Assembly (NCBI GenBank): GCA_030596405.1
Contig: JAUVKB010000136.1
Coordinates: 1-6,053 of the forward strand
From: Deltaproteobacteria bacterium
Lineage (GTDB): Bacteria; Desulfobacterota; Desulfobacteria; Desulfobacterales; JAUVKB01
DNA: 6,053 nt
Direction of reading: 5' to 3'
Shown: piece after piece, positions 1 through 5,604 of the stretch
Position numbering within the stretch: the stretch's first letter is position 1
Layout: every line of letters starts with the position of its first letter
The notes under the pieces: generated by a model
Told to the model about the DNA's origin: nothing
What the model saw: the letters and a program-made list of their open reading frames with translations, nothing else
Database searches by the model: none
Program-made: the position numbers and the translations under genes

Positions 1-9
1 GCATATAAT

Positions 10-504
10 TTAGTAAGCGGTTACGTAAACATAATACCCTGCGGGAAATCCGCCAGGACAGTCAGTGTAAAGTGCACGAAATGCATATGTCCCGGGGGAA
101 AGCCTTCTTTTGGTGCAATAGACGGAACTGTCCGGAGAAGTGCTGCACTTTCTAAGGATAGAGAATCGGGCTCCGGCCAAACAGATTGTATCGCCCTGGA
201 TAAAGCCGTCGGCCACCTCTATGCATACTTTTGTTGCCTCGGTAATTGTCATATAATAGGTGGCATAGTCCGCGGGATACACATCTGCCAGATCGGCTAC
301 GTTCTCGTAGTATCCGTCAGGTCCTATGGAAAAAGAGAATTCGCTGGAATCCACACCCACGATCCCCATGCCTGCATTTGGCCCCAGCTCAACTTGCGGA
401 ACAATTTCCAAAATTTCAAGATCGTCACCCGCCAATGCGGCAGATGCCGACAAAAGCATAACTGTCATACTTAACACTAAAAACATATTTATTAAACTTT
501 TCAT
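10..504 (-). CDS. Small secreted protein of unknown function, cysteine-containing beta-rich domain
   Basis: This complete 164-residue ORF has a strong ribosome-binding site (AAGGAGGT, 6 bases before the ATG). Residues 1-25 form a clear Sec signal peptide: a charged start (MKS), a hydrophobic core and an ALA|GDD signal peptidase I site. The product should therefore be periplasmic, surface-associated or secreted, and there is no lipobox cysteine. The mature part has five cysteines (94, 108, 120, 130, 149), so one or two disulfides are possible. Its second half alternates short beta-strand-like stretches and ends in a pattern resembling LSPGTY...GYYVYVTAY. That loosely recalls the beta-sandwich of bacterial pre-peptidase C-terminal (PPC) domains; this is a guess from pattern only. 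It is transcribed away from glnK across a shared intergenic region, so a link to nitrogen control is possible but not shown. I do not recognise the family. Confidence 0.8.
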   Translation of the reverse strand: MKSLINMFLVLSMTVMLLSASAALAGDDLEILEIVPQVELGPNAGMGIVGVDSSEFSFSIGPDGYYENVADLADVYPADYATYYMTITEATKVCIEVADGFIQGDTICLAGARFSILRKCSTSPDSSVYCTKRRLSPGTYAFRALYTDCPGGFPAGYYVYVTAY

Positions 505-592
505 TGTTACCTCCTTTTTATTGATCCCCCCGGGTTTTGGAACTGAAAATCAGTGTTTCATGGTTTATTGAAGATGCCTCACTATTTTTTTA

Positions 593-619
593 CCTATATT
601 ACTAGTATTCGCATGTCAA
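593..619 (-). promoter_or_regulatory. Candidate sigma-70-type promoter for the minus-strand secreted-protein gene
   Basis: Read on the minus strand, a perfect -35 hexamer TTGACA (619-614) is followed after 15 bases by TATAGG (598-593), a poor -10 because it lacks the final T. It lies about 90 bases before the start codon of the secreted-protein gene. The -35 is convincing, but the spacing is short and the -10 weak. Confidence 0.35.
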
Positions 620-638
620 ACAAAAATTTATAGGCTAA

Positions 639-724
639 ATAACTATTTGATATTATTAATAAGTAAAATTGAACAGCGGCAATATATAATTTTTTAAAAA
701 TTATATATTATTTTAAATAGTTAT
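639..724. repeat. Inverted repeats: 29-base AT palindrome nested inside a 10-bp inverted repeat
   Basis: Positions 681-694 and 696-709 are perfect 14-base inverted arms around a single central T, made wholly of A and T. A second inverted repeat, ATAACTATTT at 639-648 and AAATAGTTAT at 715-724, flanks it, although the two are not concentric. The pair lies between divergent genes, so a terminator role is unlikely. It could be a cruciform-prone or easily melted element, an AT-rich regulator site, or the by-product of very low GC content. Confidence 0.6.
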
Positions 725-750
725 AGTCAGCAACTCAACTTTTGATGAAA

Positions 751-763
751 TATCAATAAGTTA
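751..763 (+). promoter_or_regulatory. Candidate IHF-binding site upstream of glnK
   Basis: TATCAATAAGTTA matches the IHF consensus WATCAANNNNTTR exactly. It lies about 200 bases upstream of the glnK -24 element, farther than usual for IHF at a sigma-54 promoter. In such AT-rich DNA a chance match is quite possible. It overlaps the dyad TTGAT-N5-ATCAA (742-756), which is one base too wide for an FNR site. Confidence 0.25.
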
Positions 764-813
764 AAAAAGGGTAACATGATTTTGTAAGTTTCCGGTCAAA
801 AAAGGCTGAAATG

Positions 814-833
814 GCTGGAAAATTTCGGCCAGC
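814..833. promoter_or_regulatory. Candidate activator-binding dyad GCTGG-N10-CCAGC
   Basis: Perfect 5-base arms (814-818 and 829-833), extending to a 6-of-7 match when flanking bases are included, surround a 10-base AT-rich centre. This is a local GC-rich dyad inside AT-rich DNA, about 160-180 bases upstream of the predicted glnK transcription start. That is a reasonable place for an enhancer-binding protein such as NtrC or NifA. The arms match neither the NtrC consensus (TGCACC/GGTGCA) nor the NifA consensus (TGT-N10-ACA), so the binding protein is unknown. Confidence 0.3.
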
Positions 834-859
834 AAGTTACATTTTTGTATTATAGCAAT

Positions 860-883
860 ATTGTTATAACAAATTTGTAATAT
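860..883. promoter_or_regulatory. Overlapping palindromes TTGTTATAACAA / ACAAATTTGT, candidate operator
   Basis: A perfect 12-base palindrome (861-872) overlaps a perfect 10-base palindrome (869-878). Related direct motifs occur at 844-853 (TTTGTATTAT), 860-869 (ATTGTTATAA) and 874-883 (TTTGTAATAT). They lie about 110-150 bases upstream of the predicted sigma-54 transcription start, the usual distance for an upstream activator sequence. The half-sites TGT/ACA resemble NifA half-sites but the spacing is wrong (N4 instead of N10). The protein that binds is unknown. Confidence 0.35.
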
Positions 884-966
884 ATAAATTTAAACCCGCG
901 TTTGGCGCATCTTAAAATATATAATAATTAAAAGTAGTTAGGCTTAAAAAGTAAGTTTTTAAAATG

Positions 967-981
967 TGGCACGCCCTTTGC
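967..981 (+). promoter_or_regulatory. Sigma-54 (RpoN) promoter of glnK-amtB
   Basis: TGGCAC (967-972), five bases, then TTGC (978-981) is an exact match to the sigma-54 -24/-12 consensus, with the invariant GG and GC exactly 12 bases apart. Transcription is predicted to start near 993, giving a leader of about 73 bases before the glnK ATG. This kind of promoter needs an enhancer-binding activator (NtrC or NifA), so the operon should be induced by nitrogen limitation. Confidence 0.9.
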
Positions 982-1010
982 TTTTCTAATATCATCAAAC
1001 GTTGTCAGGA

Positions 1011-1040
1011 AAATCATTCCCGGGATTGGCAAAATGATTT
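1011..1040 (+). other. Hairpin in the glnK 5' leader
   Basis: AAATCATT (1011-1018) and AATGATTT (1033-1040) can form an 8-bp stem around a 14-base loop that contains the palindrome CCCGGG. It falls inside the predicted untranslated leader, about 10 bases upstream of the AAGGAG ribosome-binding site. The stem is AT-rich and only modestly stable, so any effect on translation or mRNA stability is speculative. Confidence 0.3.
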
Positions 1041-1065
1041 GGAAAGCTAAAAGGAGAAATTTTAA

Positions 1066-1404
1066 ATGAAAAAAATTGAAGCGATTATCAAACCGTTTAA
1101 ACTGGATGAAGTAAAGGATGCGCTGAACCAGATCGGTGTGACCGGCATGACCGTTATCGAGGTCAAGGGCTTCGGACGTCAGCGTGGTCATAAAGAGGTT
1201 TACAGAGGGGCTGAGTATCAGGTTGATTTTGTGCCGAAGATAAAACTGGAAATAGTTGTCGATACGGATATCGCAAAACAGGTCATATCCGTAATTTCTG
1301 AAAAGGCCAATACCGGAAAGATCGGGGACGGCAAAATTTTTGTATTTCCGGTAGAAGAGGCCGTCAGGATAAGAACCGGTGAAACAGGCCATGATGCAGT
1401 TTAA
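1066..1404 (+). CDS. glnK: P-II nitrogen signal-transduction protein (GlnB/GlnK family), linked to amtB
   Basis: This 112-residue protein has the exact family length. It is a cytosolic trimeric sensor of 2-oxoglutarate and ATP/ADP that controls nitrogen regulators and blocks AmtB under nitrogen sufficiency. The T-loop (about residues 37-55, GFGRQRGHKEVYRGAEYQVDF) carries Tyr51, the uridylylation site in proteobacterial relatives. Gln39 is the conserved 2-oxoglutarate/Mg-ATP contact, and the C-terminal signature TGKIGDGKIFV (residues 83-93) and RIRTGE (101-106) are intact. AGGAG lies 9 bases before the ATG. Position directly before amtB defines it as GlnK by synteny, yet the sequence (MKKIEAIIKPFKLDEV, VDF at 53-55) looks more like classical GlnB. 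It is driven by the sigma-54 promoter at 967-981 and probably co-transcribed with amtB. Its last codons are repeated in tandem after the stop. Confidence 0.96.
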   Translation: MKKIEAIIKPFKLDEVKDALNQIGVTGMTVIEVKGFGRQRGHKEVYRGAEYQVDFVPKIKLEIVVDTDIAKQVISVISEKANTGKIGDGKIFVFPVEEAVRIRTGETGHDAV

Positions 1405-1445
1405 GATTTAGATGCAGTTTAAGATTAAAGACGCAATTTAAGAAG
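1393..1445 (+). repeat. Three tandem copies of an 18-19 bp unit spanning the glnK stop codon
   Basis: GATGCAGTTTAAGATT occurs exactly at 1393-1408 and again at 1411-1426. A diverged third copy (GACGCAATTTAAGAAG) lies at 1430-1445. The first copy encodes the last residues Asp-Ala-Val and the TAA stop of glnK; the others are untranslated. The pattern suggests slippage duplication of the gene's 3' end and fills most of the glnK-amtB gap. No terminator is seen here, which fits co-transcription. Confidence 0.85.
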
Positions 1446-1480
1446 GTATACCGTTTAAATCGTCAAGGAGGAAAGTGATT

Positions 1481-2812
1481 ATGAAAGCAGTTGTTTTATC
1501 ATTAATATTTACAGCAATAGGTATATGCAGAGTATGGGCTGGTGACGATTCGCCAACCCTGGAATCGAATAAGGCCGCCATCGATCTTGTTCAGACACAT
1601 GCCAATTATGTTTGGACACTGGTTGCAGCCGTGCTGGTATTTTTTATGCAGGCAGGGTTTGCGCTTGTGGAATGCGGTTTTACCAGGGCTAAAAATGCAG
1701 TCAACATCATGATGAAAAATCTCATGGATTTTTCAATGGGTTCACTCGCGTTCTGGGCGGTCGGTTTCGGCTTAATGTTTGGCGTTACAAAGAGCGGATG
1801 GTTTGGGACTTCAGGATTCTTTTTAAGCGATTTTAAGCCTGACGGCGATCCCTGGGTTCTGGCATTCTGGATGTTTCAGGCTGTTTTTTGTGCAACCGCG
1901 GCCACGATTGTGTCAGGCGCTATGGCGGAACGGACCAAATTTACAGGTTATCTTCTATATAGTATCTTTATCAGCGCCCTGATCTATCCTGTGTTCGGAA
2001 GCTGGGCATGGGGAAGCCTGTTTAACGGAAACGGCTGGCTTGAAGGCCTGGGGTTTATAGATTTTGCAGGATCGACGGTGGTTCACTCCGTGGGAGGATG
2101 GGCTGCATTGGCAGGCGCCATCGTTTTAGGGCCTCGCCTGGGTAAATATACAAAGGACGGCGGTGTCAAACCTATCCTTGGACATAGTATACCATTGGCC
2201 GCTCTCGGGGTCTTTATCCTGTGGGTGGGATGGTTCGGGTTTAACCCCGGTTCCACCACGACTGCGGATAAAAGCATTGCCATGATTTTTGTAAATACAA
2301 ATCTGGCAGCAGCAGCAGGCGCAGTGCTGGCAATGTTTACGTCCTGGATTAAGTTCGGCAAGCCGGAAGTCGGCATGAGCTTAAACGGAGCATTGGCAGG
2401 CCTGGTCGCCATTACCAGCCCTTGCGCAACGGTAACGCCGCTGAGTTCGATTATTATCGGTGCGATAGCAGGCATTATCGTAGTTTTTTCGGTTATTTTC
2501 TTTGATAAGATCAAGGTTGATGATCCGGTGGGCGCAATATCCGTACACGGCGTTAACGGGGCATGGGGGACGCTGGCTGCCGGTATTTTCAACATGGGCG
2601 GCACTTCAGCTACAATTATCGGAGTGCAGGTACTCGGAATCGCAGCATGTTTTGTATGGACGTTTGGAACAGCCTTTATATTGTTCAAGATCATCGACAA
2701 AACCATAGGATTGAGGGTTTCTCCTGAAGAAGAGATGGAAGGTCTCGATTTTACGGAACACGGCGGCAATGCATATCCTGATTTTGAGGTTTCATCATAT
2801 ACACAGCAGTAA
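1481..2812 (+). CDS. amtB: Ammonium channel/transporter AmtB (Amt/MEP/Rh family)
   Basis: This 443-residue inner-membrane protein conducts ammonium into the cell. I choose ATG 1481 because AAGGAGG (1465-1471) is 9 bases upstream; an in-frame GTG at 1475 is only 3 bases from it. Residues 1-20 form a signal peptide (cleavage near VWA|GDD), as in other AmtB proteins. About eleven hydrophobic segments follow. Family hallmarks are present: the Asp in FIDFAGSTVVH (Asp194), the twin pore histidines (His202 in VVHSVGGWAALAG and His356 in ISVHGVNGAWGTLA), SGAMAERTKF, and WFGFNPGS. The cytosolic tail GLRVSPEEEMEGLDFTEHG, part of the region that contacts P-II, is intact. The gene lies 76 bases behind glnK with no terminator between, so the two are probably one sigma-54 operon and their products a functional pair. 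Confidence 0.96.
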   Translation: MKAVVLSLIFTAIGICRVWAGDDSPTLESNKAAIDLVQTHANYVWTLVAAVLVFFMQAGFALVECGFTRAKNAVNIMMKNLMDFSMGSLAFWAVGFGLMFGVTKSGWFGTSGFFLSDFKPDGDPWVLAFWMFQAVFCATAATIVSGAMAERTKFTGYLLYSIFISALIYPVFGSWAWGSLFNGNGWLEGLGFIDFAGSTVVHSVGGWAALAGAIVLGPRLGKYTKDGGVKPILGHSIPLAALGVFILWVGWFGFNPGSTTTADKSIAMIFVNTNLAAAAGAVLAMFTSWIKFGKPEVGMSLNGALAGLVAITSPCATVTPLSSIIIGAIAGIIVVFSVIFFDKIKVDDPVGAISVHGVNGAWGTLAAGIFNMGGTSATIIGVQVLGIAACFVWTFGTAFILFKIIDKTIGLRVSPEEEMEGLDFTEHGGNAYPDFEVSSYTQQ

Positions 2813-2829
2813 TTAAGGTAGATTAAGGT
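2812..2829 (+). repeat. Short direct repeat ATTAAGGT just after amtB
   Basis: ATTAAGGT occurs at 2812-2819 and again at 2822-2829, a 10-base period starting within the amtB stop codon. It is a small echo of the tandem duplication seen after glnK and has no evident function. Confidence 0.5.
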
Positions 2830-2833
2830 GCGG

Positions 2834-2879
2834 AATATGCCTGTCCCTTTTTATTAAGTTGAATTTGGACGGGCATATT
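2834..2879 (+). terminator. Strong hairpin after amtB, possible terminator or processing site
   Basis: AATATGCCTGTCC (2834-2846) pairs with GGACGGGCATATT (2867-2879) over 13 bp with a single T-G wobble, around a 20-base loop. It sits 22 bases past the amtB stop. There is no long T-run directly after the stem, only TTTC and later AT-rich sequence, so it is not a classic intrinsic terminator. It could reduce read-through into the porin gene, protect the upstream mRNA, or act as a cleavage site. Confidence 0.5.
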
Positions 2880-2936
2880 TCAAAATATAAATTTTTCAAC
2901 TAAATTTAAGTAAAATCAAGGGAGGAACAGAAAAAA

Positions 2937-3725
2937 ATGAGAGCAAGCATGATTAAACTGGTGGTTTTAGCAGCTTTTTTAACATTAATTTTTGGTTCGG
3001 TCGGCGTCTGGGCCGAAGAAAAGCCGGAAGTTTCCGCAGATGTCGGCGCTTTCAGCAAGTATGTATGGCGCGGTTATGAGTTAAGTGATGACAGCATCGT
3101 GATTCAGCCTTCGATAACTGTAAGTTATAAAGGATTCGGCTTTAATCTGTGGGGCAATCTGGATACCGATGTGGATGGAGATCCTGACGATGAGAGTCAG
3201 TTTAACGAGACGGATATGACACTGTCTTATGATAAGAGTTTTGATCAGGTATGTGTCGGTGTCGGTTATATATACTATGGACTGGATGGCATGGACGATT
3301 CAGAGGAGCTTTATCTTAGTGTGGGGCTTGATACGATACTTGCGCCTACGTTAACCGTTTACAGGGAGATTGCTCACCTTCCGTCATGGTATGTGGTTTT
3401 CAGCTTGTCGCATTCAATCGAGCTGGCAAAGGGTATAACGCTTGATATGGCCGGTTCTGTGGCTTACTCTGATTCCGACGACGATGATTTTGTTGAAGTA
3501 GACAGCGATTTAAATCCTACTGATGACAAATATGAAAATTTTCATGACGGACTTATTTCCGTCGGTCTGACAATACCGCTCGACCAGTATTTTACCTTAT
3601 CTCCCATGATTGCGTATTCATTCCCGTTAACGGATGAATCTGATGACCTTATTACCGCAACCAATGGTTTTAGCGATGATTCAGATTATGTTTACGGCGG
3701 CATAACTTTGTCTATGGCTTTTTAA
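2937..3725 (+). CDS. Outer-membrane beta-barrel protein, Gcw_chp/TorF-like putative porin family
   Basis: This complete 262-residue protein has a signal peptide at residues 1-26 (cleavage near VWA|EEK). GGAGG lies 11 bases before the chosen ATG; an internal ATG (Met5) is too far from it. The mature part opens with SADVGAFSKYVWRGYELSDD...IQPSITVSYKGFGFNLWGNLD, the style of the proteobacterial Gcw_chp/TorF putative porin family. It continues with alternating amphipathic strands separated by acidic Asp-rich loops (for example DSDDDDF) and ends in ...LSMAF, a C-terminal phenylalanine typical of BAM-inserted barrels. No substrate is established by the sequence. Its place directly after amtB suggests a role in letting ammonium or another nitrogen compound across the outer membrane, which is inference. 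It may be read from the glnK promoter through the hairpin at 2834-2879; no separate promoter is obvious. Confidence 0.8.
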   Translation: MRASMIKLVVLAAFLTLIFGSVGVWAEEKPEVSADVGAFSKYVWRGYELSDDSIVIQPSITVSYKGFGFNLWGNLDTDVDGDPDDESQFNETDMTLSYDKSFDQVCVGVGYIYYGLDGMDDSEELYLSVGLDTILAPTLTVYREIAHLPSWYVVFSLSHSIELAKGITLDMAGSVAYSDSDDDDFVEVDSDLNPTDDKYENFHDGLISVGLTIPLDQYFTLSPMIAYSFPLTDESDDLITATNGFSDDSDYVYGGITLSMAF

Positions 3726-3755
3726 AAGAAGTATATAGGTATAAAAAACATCCGT

Positions 3756-3797
3756 AAAATCCCCTGCTGCATATAAAGTGTATCAGGGGATTTTTTT
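3756..3797 (+). terminator. Strong intrinsic terminator after the porin gene
   Basis: AAAATCCCCTG (3756-3766) pairs perfectly with CAGGGGATTTT (3784-3794) around a 17-base loop, and the stem runs into seven consecutive T residues (3791-3797). It lies 30 bases after the porin stop codon and only 28 bases before the nifA ATG, so it should end most transcripts of the upstream operon before nifA. Confidence 0.9.
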
Positions 3798-3825
3798 ACA
3801 ATTTAACTTTATTATAACAGGCAGC

Positions 3826-5382
3826 ATGAAATCTTTCAGTCGCACAACATTAGAAAGAAAAGTCGAAGAATTGACTGTTTTGTATGAAATCAGTCAGCTA
3901 CTTATATCAAATTTTGATCCCCGAAAAGTTTTAGGATCTGTTCTTGATATCCTCCATGCCAAGATGGGCATGGAACGGGGAACGGTTACTCTGCTGGATC
4001 CGGCAACTGAAGAATTGTCAATTAAAGCGGCGCACGGTTTAACAGAAGAAGAGATGCGTAAAGGACAATATCTTGTCGGCGAGGGGATCACCGGAAAAGT
4101 TGTGGAGACAGGGCAAGCTATTATTGTGCCGAGAGTCGGAGATGAGCCGTTATTTTTAAATCGCACCCGCGCGCGCAGGGACATAAAGAAAAATAACATT
4201 TCGTTTATCTGCGTTCCTATCAAACTCGGAGCCTTTACATGTGGCGCTCTTAGCGTGGATCGGCTTTTCAGCGAGGAAATTTCTTTTGAGGAAGATTTAA
4301 GGCTTCTTGCAATTATTGCATCGAATATTGCCCAGGCCGTAAAGATCAGCGCGATGATCGAAGATGAAAAGAACCGGCTTCGTGATGAAAATGTGAACCT
4401 TAAAGAAAAATTGAAAGAACGCTACGATGTTTACAATATTGTGGGCAGAAGCAATAAAATGAGAGAGGTCTTTGAAATGATAGACCGTGTCTCTGCCAGC
4501 GATGCCACGGTGCTTATCAGGGGCGAAAGCGGGACAGGCAAAGAGCTGGTGGCCAATGCCATTCATTACAGCAGTAAAAGAAAGGATAAGGCGTTTATCA
4601 AGGTAAACTGTGCAGCGCTTCCGGAAACACTGATAGAGAGCGAGCTTTTCGGGCATGAAAAAGGCGCTTTTACCGGCGCTACGGATAAAAGAGCAGGAAA
4701 ATTTGAACGGGCTCATGGTGGCACGCTGTTTCTGGATGAGATCGGCACGTTGAGCCTTGCCGCTCAGGCCAAGCTGTTAAGAGCGTTGCAGGAAAAAGAG
4801 ATAGAAAGGGTGGGAGGTTCTGACACCATCAAGGTTGACGTGCGTATTATCGCCGCCACTAACAAGCTGCTTGAAAAGGCTTTAGCAGATGGAAGCTTCA
4901 GGGAAGACCTTTACTACCGCCTTAATATTTTTCCTGTTTATTTGCCTGCCTTGCGGGAGAGGAAGACCGATGTTCTACTTCTGGCGGATTTCTTTCTCGA
5001 AAAGTACAGCAAAAAATATAAAAAAGATATCCGCAGAATTTCTACGCCGGCGATTGACATGCTCATACGGTATCACTGGCCGGGAAATGTGAGGGAACTG
5101 GAAAACTGTATTGAACGGGCGGTTCTCATGTGCAGCGAGCAGGTGATTCACAGTTACCATCTGCCGCCTTCGCTTCAGACAGCAGAGGAGTCCGATACGA
5201 TGCCTTCCGGTGTTTTGCAGACATCTGTGGCTGCTTTTGAAAAAAGTATGATCGTAGATGCATTAAAGGCCACACATGGTAACATGACAGCTTCTGCCAG
5301 ACTTCTGAATACATCCGAACGGGTTATAGGCCTCAGGGTGAAAAAATATCAGATTGATCCTAGTTTTTACAAAACCGGTTGA
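3826..5382 (+). CDS. nifA: NifA, sigma-54-dependent activator of nitrogen-fixation genes
   Basis: This 518-residue enhancer-binding protein has the three-domain NifA layout. An N-terminal GAF domain (about residues 15-175, with GEGITGKVVETG) is followed by a charged linker and the sigma-54 AAA+ domain (about 205-435). The AAA+ domain carries Walker A GESGTGKE (233-240), the sigma-54-contacting GAFTGA loop (280-285), Walker B GGTLFLDE (298-305), FREDLYYRLNIFPV and WPGNVRELEN (418-427). A Fis-type helix-turn-helix ends the protein (about 470-510, GNMTASARLLNTSERVIGLRVKKY). I start it at ATG 3826: the longer reading frame begins at a GTG (3778) inside the loop of the terminator at 3756-3797 and adds 16 unlike residues. 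The ribosome-binding site is weak (only AGG, 4 bases away). The Cys-rich linker of oxygen-sensitive rhizobial NifA is absent. nifH lies next downstream with a sigma-54-type promoter, which supports NifA over other enhancer-binding proteins. Confidence 0.93.
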   Translation: MKSFSRTTLERKVEELTVLYEISQLLISNFDPRKVLGSVLDILHAKMGMERGTVTLLDPATEELSIKAAHGLTEEEMRKGQYLVGEGITGKVVETGQAIIVPRVGDEPLFLNRTRARRDIKKNNISFICVPIKLGAFTCGALSVDRLFSEEISFEEDLRLLAIIASNIAQAVKISAMIEDEKNRLRDENVNLKEKLKERYDVYNIVGRSNKMREVFEMIDRVSASDATVLIRGESGTGKELVANAIHYSSKRKDKAFIKVNCAALPETLIESELFGHEKGAFTGATDKRAGKFERAHGGTLFLDEIGTLSLAAQAKLLRALQEKEIERVGGSDTIKVDVRIIAATNKLLEKALADGSFREDLYYRLNIFPVYLPALRERKTDVLLLADFFLEKYSKKYKKDIRRISTPAIDMLIRYHWPGNVRELENCIERAVLMCSEQVIHSYHLPPSLQTAEESDTMPSGVLQTSVAAFEKSMIVDALKATHGNMTASARLLNTSERVIGLRVKKYQIDPSFYKTG

Positions 5383-5492
5383 AGATATTAATTCGCCGGT
5401 CTCTTTCGGACAGGCAGTATTTGTTCTTTTGCAAGATGTTCATGAAATGAAATATGTTGTCCCTTACATTCCGGTGCGACTCTAACCAAATC

Positions 5493-5515
5493 CTACCAAA
5501 CGGTGGTCTTTTTTT
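5493..5515 (+). terminator. Probable intrinsic terminator after nifA
   Basis: CTACC (5493-5497) and GGTGG (5502-5506) form a 5-bp stem with one T-G wobble and a tight AAAC loop, followed within two bases by seven T residues (5509-5515). The stem is short, so the strength is uncertain. Its place, 110 bases beyond nifA and upstream of the nifH promoter, fits separate transcription of the two genes. Confidence 0.5.
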
Positions 5516-5564
5516 ATCCTGTTTTTTCTCAAATCAATTTTTTCTATCCCATATTTTGCTTATA

Positions 5565-5577
5565 TATCAAATGGTTG
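5565..5577 (+). promoter_or_regulatory. IHF-binding site in the nifH promoter region
   Basis: TATCAAATGGTTG matches the IHF consensus WATCAANNNNTTR exactly. It is about 54-66 bases upstream of the predicted nifH transcription start, where IHF bends DNA in known nifH promoters so that NifA can reach sigma-54 polymerase. A second copy with one mismatch (AATCAATTTTTTC) lies at 5532-5544. Confidence 0.55.
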
Positions 5578-5604
5578 TATTTTTAAACCGTGCTTTGTCT
5601 AAAC

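Larger units (their letters stand above)
505..1065. other. AT-rich divergent intergenic region without a gene
   Basis: This 561-base stretch separates the minus-strand secreted-protein gene from glnK. I see no credible protein or RNA gene in it; an antisense ORF entering it from glnK is a shadow of glnK. It is strikingly AT-rich compared with the flanking genes. It holds a short dyad ACTGA-AAA-TCAGT (542-554) in the leader of the minus-strand gene, a 29-base AT palindrome (681-709), an IHF-like site (751-763), a GCTGG-N10-CCAGC dyad (814-833), overlapping TTGT/ACAA palindromes (861-878), and the sigma-54 promoter (967-981). Confidence 0.8.

Noticed and set aside
742..756. FNR-like dyad TTGAT...ATCAA upstream of glnK
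   Set aside because: The arms are separated by five bases instead of the four needed for an FNR/CRP-type site, and such AT-rich dyads are expected by chance here.
928..1392. Minus-strand open reading frame of 154 codons across glnK and its promoter
   Set aside because: It is antisense to the highly conserved glnK and covers the sigma-54 promoter; the composition resembles a reverse-complement shadow.
1475..1480. GTG start two codons before the amtB ATG
   Set aside because: It is only 3 bases from the ribosome-binding site, whereas the ATG at 1481 is ideally spaced.
2083..2769. Long open reading frame (228 codons) on the minus strand inside amtB
   Set aside because: It lies wholly antisense to a well-conserved amtB, and its Pro/Ala/Thr-rich translation looks like a codon-bias shadow with no recognisable domain.
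3778..3825. Upstream GTG start extending nifA by 16 residues
   Set aside because: The GTG and following codons sit in the loop and T-run of an intrinsic terminator, no ribosome-binding site precedes it, and the added residues are unlike NifA starts.
4297..4716. Minus-strand open reading frame of 139 codons inside nifA
   Set aside because: It lies opposite the conserved GAF and AAA+ coding region, with no family features of its own.
4715..4735. TGGCAC motif inside nifA as a possible internal sigma-54 promoter
   Set aside because: The TGGCAC encodes the conserved Walker B region (GGTLFLDE) and no TTGC follows at the required spacing.
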